From: Brachionus manjavacas
Taxonomy: Eukaryota > Rotifera > Eurotatoria > Ploima > Brachionidae
Direction: 5' to 3'
Length of the DNA stretch: 64,000 bases
NCBI GenBank assembly: GCA_019054805.1
Contig: JAHQIY010000016.1
Coordinates: forward strand, 1,612,001 to 1,676,000
Shown here: piece by piece, positions 12,401-21,159 of the stretch
Layout: the number at the start of each line of letters is the position of its first letter
How positions within the stretch are numbered: position 1 is the stretch's first letter
Made by a program: the position numbers and the translations under genes
Notes under the pieces: model-generated
Told to the model about the DNA's origin: nothing
The model's input: only the letters and a program-made list of their open reading frames with translations
The model's database searches: none

Positions 12401-15400
12401 AGCTTATTGTAACTTATATTATTATTATTATCATTAAATGGTAGGATATGCACATAAATCAAAATATATTTTATATTTTATTTATTTAAAATCAAAATAT
12501 TTGGTTTCTGGTTTAAATAAAAAAAAATATTTTTAAGAATTTTTTATCAACTTTTTAAGAATAAATGACTAAACTTTATTAAACATGATTTTTTTGATCT
12601 AAAATTAGATAGAAATTGTAAGAATTTTTATTTGAAGTAAAAGTAAAATCTTAATTAATAAAAAATAAGTTTTCAGTATTAAAAATTTAACTTTGTTTTT
12701 TTATAAAAATTTTTTTTGATTTTTTATAGTATTCTACATAATAAACTACCATAAGGCATATTAATTTCGAGTTAAAAACCTCTGTCCGACTCAATCAATA
12801 TCGATGAATTATTTTGTTAATAAGAGCTTCTAAATTTCCTGTATAATTATTTTGTTGATAAATTTACATTATCTAAGTTTTAAAAAGTTTTTTCAAAGTT
12901 GAGCTTCTGAATTGTGAAAAACAAAACATTAAGTTATTTAAAAAAAAATCAAATTTTAATTAATATTTATTATTATTGAAACTAAATAAAGCCTGTTCTT
13001 TTCTTAAATTCATTAGAGATCTGAATCTTAAAATAAGTTGCCAAAAATCCTAACAGAGTTGATTGGAATTTAATTTTTTATTTTTTCTATTTTAATCAAT
13101 TGCTCTAGGATATTCTGCTTGAAGGTATATAACCGATTAAAATGGATTTGGAAAAAAAATTGTTTTTTTTAATACCAAAGTGTGTTTCCATGTATTTTTT
13201 ATGTATTTTCTGAATTTTAAATTTTTTGTTTTGTTTCGGCGTTTTTTAAAAATTCAAATTATCTAATAATTTGAAATTATCTAAATTTCGAATTGAAAAA
13301 ATTATGTAAAAATAAATTCAGCTAATATATTCCAATGATATTTTAACCTACACAAAGAATTTTTGTTCTACAAGTTTTTTGGCATTTACCAGCAAAGTAA
13401 CATTTCATGAATCCTTGGCCATCAGAAATGAAATTAAGATTGTTAATCTCTCTTAAAACTTTTTAAGAGCTTTAATTTAAAAATTCAAATTTAATAAGTC
13501 AAAATAAGATCATAATTTTCCTTGAAAATTTTAATTCTCCTCTTTTTATCTCTTTTAGCTGAGAAAGATAATTCACTTTTTCTTTTTTCATTTTGATTTT
13601 ACTTAAATAATACTTAAATACGAAATTTTACGTAATTTGTCCGTAAGGATGTGTAATTTTACGTAAAATCACGTAGAAATAATTTAGCTTTTCAGAAGAA
13701 TTACGATTATATTAATTAAATAAAAAAAAATAATTAAAAATCGAAATTTTTAAATTAAATTTTTTCAGATTATTCAATTTTAATAATTTTCAAAACCTTT
13801 TTAGAAAGTTCTTTGCCAAGTGTGGAGGGTTGGAAATAAACCGCCATATTTTTGTTTCGCTCACAACAGGGACCCAAATTGTATTGGTGCTTTCCACAAA
13901 AATTTGTTAACACAAAATCTAATTTATATTTAATTTTTTAAAATTTATCCGCAAATTATATGTCTTTCATAGTATTAAACTAATTATTGAAATTTTCTAA
14001 TTTGCTTAAAATTTAATTTTTTTTGCTTTAAATGATTACAAAATTTAGTCGACTCCCATTACTAAGTTCCATAGATGCAGAATTAGAATTTGTGGTCCGA
14101 AAGGTATAATTAAGATAGTGCTTTAGTTTTGACCTGTCCGAATCTTATGTTATATTTTTAATTAACAATAATTTAATTAATAAAAAGTTTCATTCTTAAG
14201 TCAAAAAAATAAGTTATTTATTAATTTAAAATAAAAAAGAAATTTTCTCTTTTACTAACTAACAAGAGTTCATGTTCATTATTTAATTTCATTATCATTA
14301 TTTAATCTGCTCTTCCAAATTTTTTCTATTTAAATAAATTAAAAAATTTTTAATAAAATTTTTATTAAAATGTTTGGTTTTTCAAAGAACTTATATTTTA
14401 GAAAAAAGACTAATAAAAACCCAAAAAAATTGACAAAGCTTTTTTCTTTTCTTCTTTTAAAGTTGAATCAAGTTCTGGCATATGATAGAATTTTGCCAGG
14501 TCAGATAAAGCTTTATCGGATAATTTGTTAAATGTTTCAAATTTGTTCTCTATTTCAAGTCTTTCATTTTCATCATTCTTGAATAAAATAAATCGTTAGA
14601 TTAAATTTTTAAAAGTTAAAATAACTTACATTCAACCATTCAAAAGTAGTTTGATTTGCTCCAAATTTTAGTCTGTTTTCTTCACGAATAAACTGGTTTT
14701 TTTCATATTGCCTAAACTTTTGCCTTAGCTCATTTTTTAAGTCATCTTTTTTCACTACATCTTTTAAAACAGCTAAAATTTCTTTTACATCTTTTTTTAT
14801 TTCATCAACGGTCTGGGTCAATTTAAGGGAGTCTTCAATTATGGGCAACAAATTGCCTATTGCTTTATTAGCTGAATTAATTCCTTCCACTATTTTCTCT
14901 GAAGAATCAGCGAAAATTTTCAAATCCTGGTTAAAATCGGTCATGTTAAGATTTAGAAAAATTAATTTATATCAAATCTTGTAATTTTTCACAGCTAAAA
15001 TAACTGCTTTTTCTTTTTATAGCATCAAATAAAATTTCAAACAAGCTATTCATTCAAAATTTCAAACAAGCTATTCATTAATAATTCGTTAATAATTTTT
15101 TTCATTTGATAAATTTATCAAGAAATGATTCAATTTTCCGCAAAAAACTGCTAAGTTTTAAAAATTTTTTTTCAAAGTTGAGCTTCTGAATTTCGAAAAA
15201 CAAAACATTAAGTTATTTAATAAAAAAATTCTTTGAATATGTTTTGTTTTAAAGATTATTTCGTTCATAAATACTGATGGTTAAAAAGTTTTTTAAATTT
15301 TTTCTTTCTTTCAAAAATAATTTTTCTCATCTCATATCTGTTGCTCTAATATATTCAGTAAAAAAAAGATTTACTCGAGCTTTATTTTTTTAATTTATAT

Positions 15401-17973
15401 TTATTATTAATTAATATCTATGGATGGCTTTCGAGTAAGCCATCTCCATATTCTTCAAATATTTTTATTCTTTAAAAAATTTTAAAATTAAGTTATTTTT
15501 TTTAAAAAACTTAACTTAATTTTACATAAAATTGTGTAATTTTTCGTTAAATTAAGGAAGTTAACGTAAAATTACACAAGCTAAAATCTACACAGCTACA
15601 CAGCTAAAATAACTTGTTGAATTTGTTGAATTTGAAATTTTTTAAAATTTTTCATTATTAAATTAATTAAATTTTTTGGAAAAGAAGGCAATTTTAAATT
15701 TTTCTTACCAAAATCATCATTTTTTGGCCGTAAGCATTTAGGAACGATTTTACCTAAAATTCCGTATTTTAATGTAATCTTACGTAATTTTACGTAAAAT
15801 TACATATCCTTACCGACTAATATAAAATTACGTAAGTTGATCGAAACTTACGTAAAAATACGTAAAATAAAATATTTAAGTAAAATAATTATTTTTCATT
15901 ATTAAATTTTTACTGATGAAGGATAATTCATCAGTAAAATAATGAGTTCAACCTTTTGTATTTAGCTATATTATATTATTTAAGTAAAACCAAAATGAAA
16001 TAAGAAAAAGTGAATTATCTTTCTCAGCTAAAAGAGATAAAAAGAGGAGAATTAAAATTTTCAAGGAAAATTATGATGTTATTTTGACTTATTAAATTTG
16101 AATTTTTAAATTAAAGCTCTTAATAAGTTTTAAGAGAGATTAACAATCTTAATTTCATTTCTGATGGCCAAGGATTCATGAAATGTTACTTTGCTGGTAA
16201 AAGCCAAAAAACTTGTAGAATAAAAATTCTTTTTGTAGGTTAAAATATCATTGGAATAAAATTAGCAATAACTGTTTAAGTAAAAAATAATTATTTGTTT
16301 TTAAACTTTTTAATTATTGATCAATTTTTAAATAAATCTTTATTTTTAATTAATTTCTTACTAATGACAAATTTTTTGAATTACTTTTAATCTACTTAAT
16401 TCATCAATCTGTTTAATATCTAGTATTCGTCTTGAACCTCAGTTTCGTCTCTGTAGCTTTTATTGTAGTTCCTTAATTTATCTCTCGATTTTTGCGCAAT
16501 TAGCTACCATAGATGGCTTCCATAGTAAGCCATCTCCGCAAGCTTGCTTGCTTTAGCTCTTTATTATTATCATTATTATTATTATTATTATTATTTCATT
16601 TTGATTTAACTTAAATAATATAATATAGCTTAATAAGGTAGAATTGAATACTTTACTTAAATGATTGATTGTTATTTTAGCTGAATAGAACAATTTATTT
16701 CGATTTAGACATGTGGGATTTATAAAGACTTTAAATTTTAATATAAATTAAAAAAAAATTTTTTTTTAAAGATTTAAATTTTTCAAAAAAAATTCCCGTA
16801 TCCAAGACATTCACCGAGACCATAGAGAACATTGAGTTTATTGACGAGATTCGAAAGCGCGACGACACAACATCCATGGCGCGATCAGTGTCCTCTCTAG
16901 TCTCCTTATCGTCGAATGATTTGTCATCAACATCTTCTCTTGATAACCTGTCACATACGTCATCAAGCGAGTCAGTTTTCATCGATGAGATAAGTCAAAT
17001 GAAAAAATTGAAAAAAAAACTTCACCAAAAAAACAAAACCATTGAAAAATTTCAAAAAAAAGCCCGCTTCAACACAAACCGATTTAGTCACAAAGTAAAA
17101 GATAATTCGTTGGACATGAATACACGAACAAACTTTGACTATTTTGTTGCCAAGAAAAACAAGAGACAAAAAGCAAAACAAAGCAATACCAGACACAACC
17201 ATTTGGTGCAGGTGGTGTCAAACTTTTGGGGCACTAAATTTAAATTTTACGGTCATAAATATCTACCAGACGAAATTGGCGAAATAATGTACAAAACATC
17301 ACTGTTTCATTTGCAGCCACGTCAAATGACCATTACACTAGAAGACTTGACTGATACGATTCCGCACACTGAAGATCAAAAAATGCCAAAAGTGGTCCGC
17401 AATGTCAAAAAAGTCAACCATTCGCTCAACTCGTCATGCTGTTCTCTAGACAATTCATTCGAATGCGATGATATTGCATTCAATTTGCCCGTGCTGCAGT
17501 TAACTAGTCCGGATTCGACCCAAATTTACAGTGATTCAAATAAAGAAGAAATGAATTGCTTGATAACAAGCGACACTTGCCATGATTTAAATGATACACA
17601 AGCTTTAATAAATAATAAAGTCAATAGAATTAATTCAGATTATTTGGTCAAAATGATTAAGGATAATTTAAAAATAGGTGCCAAAACAGGCTCACAGAAA
17701 GCTGAAAATAAAAACGAAACTAAAAAGAGAAAGTTTATTTTGCACAACAAGCCGCCCATTTGGAACGAGGCTAGTCAAGTTTATCAATTGGATTTTGGTG
17801 GTCGGGTTACTCAGGAGTCGGCCAAAAATTTCCAAGTCGAGTACCAAGGAAAGCAAGTCATGCAATTTGGTCGAATAGATACAAATGCGTACACTCTTGA
17901 TTTCGAGTGGCCCTTTAGCACTGTACAAGCATTTTCGATTGCGTTGGCCAACATAACCCAAAGATTAAAATAA
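9452..17973 (+). CDS. TULP4: TULP4-like tubby superfamily protein: WD40, SOCS box and split tubby domain (three exons)
   Basis: Exons are 9452-9604, 9663-11193 (or 11199) and 16772-17973, with consistent reading phase, giving about 961 residues. The ATG at 9452 begins MYALLE, matching the family start MYAAVE; a TTG 12 nt upstream is not needed. WD40-type repeats fill about residues 75-400 (NFNLRGHKSDIKLVRWN, GRWSIELINDRGNQV). A SOCS-box-like stretch and the first half of the tubby domain follow (ERLHCTLKR, YLEFIGGLIPLL). Exon 3 holds a Ser-rich linker, then VVSNFWGTKFKFYG and LHLQPRQMTI, and the C-terminal tubby end QLDFGGRVTQESAKNFQ through ALANITQRLK. TULP4 is thought to act with Cullin-RING ubiquitin ligases through its SOCS box. 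Intron 1 is only 58 nt (9605-9662); intron 2 is about 5.6 kb. The linker is much shorter than in the roughly 1,540-residue vertebrate protein. Two alternative donors end exon 2, both in phase 1. Confidence 0.93.
9605..9662 (+). other. 58-nt TULP4 intron containing a long A run
   Basis: The intron begins GTAAAG after CAA and ends TTTAAAG before GAGGGCTGG. The join gives NQ-EGWLATGNG, matching the conserved family sequence; reading through would shift the frame. The long A homopolymer makes the exact length of this stretch sensitive to sequencing error. Confidence 0.85.
11405..11508. ncRNA. Hairpin of about 100 nt with a 22/23-bp core stem (candidate small-RNA precursor or MITE)
   Basis: The 23 nt at 11414-11436 pair with 11478-11500 with one mismatch. 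Beyond a small internal loop, AACTTT (11405-11410) pairs with AAAGTT (11503-11508). Inside the 41-nt loop TCTGCAA (11441-11447) can pair with TTGCAGA (11459-11465). The size and shape resemble a pre-miRNA, but a miniature inverted-repeat transposon would look the same. It lies about 210 nt into the TULP4 intron. Confidence 0.35.
12195..12257. repeat. TTACGTAA palindrome cluster, block 1
   Basis: TTACGTAA occurs at 12196, 12240 and 12250. The segment forms a perfect 16-bp inverted repeat (12195-12210 with 12233-12248). This is the first of three blocks in the TULP4 intron; TTACGTAA is also the consensus site of PAR/NFIL3-type bZIP factors. Confidence 0.7.
13321..13675. repeat. Left arm of a large inverted repeat (about 350 bp)
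   Basis: Starting at GCTAATATATTCCAATGATA this stretch is, with scattered differences, the reverse complement of 15775-16266. It ends in a TTACGTAA cluster (13628 and 13659) that also has its counterpart in the right arm. The two arms enclose a minus-strand gene. Confidence 0.8.
14410..14944 (-). CDS. Unrecognised small coiled-coil protein, two exons, nested in the TULP4 intron
   Basis: Exon 1 is 14944-14630 and exon 2 is 14577-14410. The 52-nt intron has donor GTAAGT and an acceptor ending TTATTCAAG, phase 0, giving 160 residues. The protein is highly charged and predicted mostly helical: a stretch SLKLTQTVDEIKKDVKEIL, then many Lys/Glu/Asp/Leu residues, then FNKLSDKALSDLAKFYHMP near the end. 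I see no signal peptide, membrane segment or catalytic motif, and I recognise no family. A TATAAAT motif lies about 20 nt upstream of the ATG, and a 25-bp tandem duplication lies about 90 nt upstream. The gene sits between inverted-repeat arms, so it may be cargo of a DNA transposon or part of a local inverted duplication. A good splice signal and a sustained frame across it argue for a real gene; function unknown. Confidence 0.65.
15031..15079. repeat. Tandem 25-bp duplication upstream of the nested gene
   Basis: The 24-nt word beginning AAAATTTCAAACAAGC and ending TATTCATT occurs twice in a row (15031-15054 and 15056-15079), separated by one C. It lies upstream of the nested minus-strand gene, in its probable promoter region. 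Confidence 0.85.
15418..15450. repeat. GATGGCTT/AAGCCATC hairpin repeat, copy 1
   Basis: GATGGCTT (15423-15430) and AAGCCATC (15437-15444) form a perfect 8-bp stem, followed by TCC. A second copy with the same stem and the shared string AGTAAGCCATCTCC lies at 16512-16537. Confidence 0.6.
15775..16266. repeat. Right arm of the large inverted repeat, with about 110 bp extra
   Basis: This is the reverse complement of 13321-13675. It carries TTACGTAA at 15780, 15790, 15828 and 15848 and contains roughly 110 bp not present in the left arm (about 15840-15955). Similarity stops at about 16266; no clear target-site duplication is visible outside the arms. Confidence 0.8.
16508..16600. repeat. GATGGCTT/AAGCCATC hairpin repeat, copy 2, ending in an ATT microsatellite
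   Basis: The stem is GATGGCTT (16512-16519) with AAGCCATC (16527-16534). The unit continues through AGCTTGCTTGCTTTAGCTC into an ATT tract of about ten units. The hairpin-plus-ATT arrangement resembles the tail of a short interspersed element. Confidence 0.55.
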
Positions 17974-19753
17974 TTTTTGTTAATTAGTTTTTTGATTTTT
18001 TTGATTCTTTTTAATTCCGACCACTCAAATTATCTTGGCCTGTACGGTCAAAGCATTAAAATTAACAGTTTTTTTTTTTGAATATTTATTTTGTCCTTTG
18101 TTTATTATTTTTGTATAATGTTTATATAAGCTAAAGTTTGACGTTATGAAAGGTTTTTGGTTGAATGGATTAAATCGTATTTCAATTATTTGAAATAAAT
18201 TTTTTTTTTAATTTTTTCTTTTTTTATTATCAAAAAAAAAGAATAAATTATCTGGTATTTATTCAACTGATCACAATATAATCATAGAACTCAGTTGTAT
18301 TCTCAATTTTGAATTTTAAAATATTTTTTTTTTCCAACTATGTTAAGTGTACAATAATCCCCTGAATACTTAAAAAAAAAATTTCTTAAATCTTAGTTAA
18401 TTATCTTGAAAAAAAATCAAATTTGATAAACAATTTGTCACTTCAATAAAAATGATCGAAAAGATAAATAAAATGCTTGTAAAAGTGTTCTCAATAAAAA
18501 ATACTTGATATATATTTAAAAAATTAATCTAATTATAGATATTCGTATAAATTCTTAAACATATCATTTGAATTTTCGTAATTAACAAGCTTTTTATTTT
18601 TACCATAAACCATCGAAATCTAAAAGCATTCAAATAGAACGCTAATTAAGCAAAAAATTTGAAAATTCAACTATATCTGCAAAATTTTATATTGTTTTAA
18701 ACAAAATTTTTTTAATTTTAGGTTCATTTTTTTACAGAATTATGCTATTAAAATTATGATATTTAAATTTACTATATATTAAAAATTAAAAGCATATAAT
18801 GCGAATGCTAAATGTTTAAGCTTCAATTCATTTAAAAATTAAATATAGTTGAAGAGCTGAATTAAAAAATTAAGTAAAATTAAAATTTTTAAAAATGTTT
18901 TTTATTTTAATTTTATTTTATTAATCAAAATAAATAAAAATAACTAAAATATCGGATACTTATTTTGGCACCCTTTTTTATAAACATATTTAATTGGGGT
19001 CTAACCAGCGCAGTTTAACAATTTATTCCTTCTCTCGATCCAAAAGAGACTTTTTTTTTCAAGATTTTATTTGATTGATGAAAATAGATTTATGATTTTA
19101 TTTATTCCAATTTTAATAGAAAGAAGACACTTTTACAAATTAGCATTTTAGTATAGAATTATGCAATCTAATCAATTTCATATTAATTTATAATACCATC
19201 TTATATAACTCAAAAAGATGACAAAAAAACTAATTCTGTATTGAATATTCTTTTAATCTTGATAAAAAATTCTATATAAATTCGATGACAGCTCATATAT
19301 TGATAATATTTGGTTTTAAAGTTGATTTATGGTTAAAATATAATAAATAATTCAAAAAGTTAATTATAAAAATTTTTAAGATTAAAAAACAACTACTTCA
19401 ACTACTACAATGATTAAAATATTTCCAAGTCACGCAAAAAATAATTGAAGATTAAAGACAAAAGCTAAAATCATGTTTTTTTATTAACAAATAAATTTAT
19501 ATTAAAAAATTTTGTAATCGTGATAAGAATAAAATTTTTTAATTAAATCTGAAATTATTTCATTTAATTTTTTTGCAGGTTCTCAATGAGTCATGTGACT
19601 CAGCTATTTAATATATTCAAAAATAAACATAATTTAAATGAAAATAAAATTCATTTATTTTTTGGAATAATTTAGAGTTATTTTTACCAAAATATGGATC
19701 CGAATTTTTTAACTTTCTGACTCAAAGTTTTGAATTTGCTTTTTAGATTCTCA
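17974..19753. other. Intergenic region between TULP4 and TMEM9
   Basis: AT-rich sequence with no frame or RNA gene I can support. AATAAA-type hexamers about 200 nt after the TULP4 stop could serve as its poly(A) signal. Confidence 0.5.
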
Positions 19754-20635
19754 ATGCGACGTTTTGTCTTTCTCCTAGCCATTGTTTTATACTGCAGTCT
19801 AGAATACACTAAAGTAAATCTTTATTTAATTTATAGAATAATTATAATAAGATCATATTTTTTTAATCACAAAGGCTGCCGATGAATTTTATGACTTTCG
19901 ATGCATTTGTGTTTGTCCGTCATTTACTGTGATCAATCAAACTGAAACTAATCGAAAAATTTACATCGATGTAATACCAAAAGATCGATGTACATGCGAA
20001 AATGTACTCAGCAAATGGAAGCCAAATCAGACCGAAATGTTAAAACAATTTTGCCCTAGATGTAACTGTAACTATGAAGTACGAAATACTACAACCATGA
20101 AGGTGAGCTAAATTTTGATAGAAACAAAAAAATCAAATTAAGTTTTAATTTTAGATAGTTGTTATAATCATTATATGTATTTTGGCTCTTCTATTTATCT
20201 ACATGGGTTTCTTGTTGTGTCTAGATCCGTGGATGAATCGGCGAACAAGACTTTACCAAGAGCAACAGAACGAAGAACTAAGTTTGGTAAGTTTTCGTGG
20301 TGGTATTTAAATTTCAACGATAAGATAAGGTTTTTTCGTTCATTAGAATAATTGGGAAAGAATTTTGGTAATTTTTTTTTGTAGTTTTAACATTTTATTT
20401 TTATTAAGATTTATTTTTTTTAAATTAATTGCATGTTTTTTGAAATACTTTATTAATAATAAAATTAAGATTTAATATTGTAAAGGAAAGTGATGAGCAA
20501 CCATTTGCACAAATCCCTAATTCATCAACTCGTTCCAATGTAATCAATCGAGTCTCCAAAGAACAGTCAAAATGGAAGAGACAAGTACAGGAGCAGAGAA
20601 GGACTGTGTACGATAGACATGTTTTATTAAACTAA
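19754..20635 (+). CDS. TMEM9: TMEM9-family lysosomal/endosomal membrane protein (four exons)
   Basis: Exons are 19754-19813, 19875-20102, 20155-20286 and 20486-20635, all joined in phase 0, giving 189 residues (human TMEM9 has 183). Residues 1-20 are a signal peptide (MRRFVFLLAIVLYCSLEY). A cysteine-rich luminal part follows (FRCICVCPSF, CTCENV, CPRCNCNYEVRN) with NQT and NTT glycosylation sequons. One membrane segment begins IVVIIIICILALLFIYMG, and the cytosolic tail ends WKRQVQEQRRTVYDRHVLL, matching the conserved family end. TMEM9 proteins sit in late endosomes and lysosomes; the human protein has been linked to V-ATPase assembly and to chloride/proton antiporters. Introns are 61, 52 and 199 nt. 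The cysteine pattern and tail leave little doubt about the family; TMEM9 versus TMEM9B cannot be decided. Confidence 0.95.
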
Positions 20636-21159
20636 TCGCGTTCGATTAAAATTAATTTTAGTTGTTGTGATTTAAATTGTTTGATAAAATATTTTTTCTT
20701 TTCAAAATTAAATTTTGTAATTTTTTAAAACTATAATATACTTTATTTAATTTGTAGAAAAAAAATAAAGAATATACATTGATTCAAATTATTGACATAA
20801 ATCCTGGTAAAAAGAGACTCCATTATTTAAGAAGAGTCAAACTTGAAAGTAAAGATGGGTCTTATAAACGTGTTCTAAAATAAATTTACAAAATGAATTT
20901 TAAAATATCGATTCTAATTAGAATATTTTATATTTTTAATTAATTTTGCATATGTAATAAGCAATCAAATCCCAAAAAGTTTTTTTAATATCCTCATATC
21001 AACGATCAATCAATTTTTGAAGCAATTGAAAAATTTATTCAACTTGGTAATAAATTTTAACAAAGTATAATTTTATCTCCTTTTAAATTGAATAAAAAAA
21101 ATTTTCTTCTCAATTTACAAAATATTAATTAAACATTATTTAATTTTGAAAACAAAAAA
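20636..21159. other. Short intergenic region between convergent TMEM9 and nAChR alpha genes
   Basis: About 520 bp holding the 3' ends of two convergent genes. An AATAAA lies near 20763 on the plus strand. No gene is visible. Confidence 0.5.

Larger units (their letters stand above)
11194..16771 (+). other. Long TULP4 intron (5.6 kb) with nested features
   Basis: This intron separates the WD40/SOCS exon from the C-terminal tubby exon. It contains a hairpin at 11405-11508, TTACGTAA palindromes, an inverted-repeat pair, a nested minus-strand gene (14410-14944), small hairpin repeats and an ATT microsatellite near 16560-16596. These are listed separately. Confidence 0.8.

Noticed and set aside
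13321..16266. CRISPR or prokaryotic mobile element explanations for the repeats
   Set aside because: The window is clearly eukaryotic (spliced metazoan genes) and the repeats are two long inverted arms, not short regularly spaced repeats.
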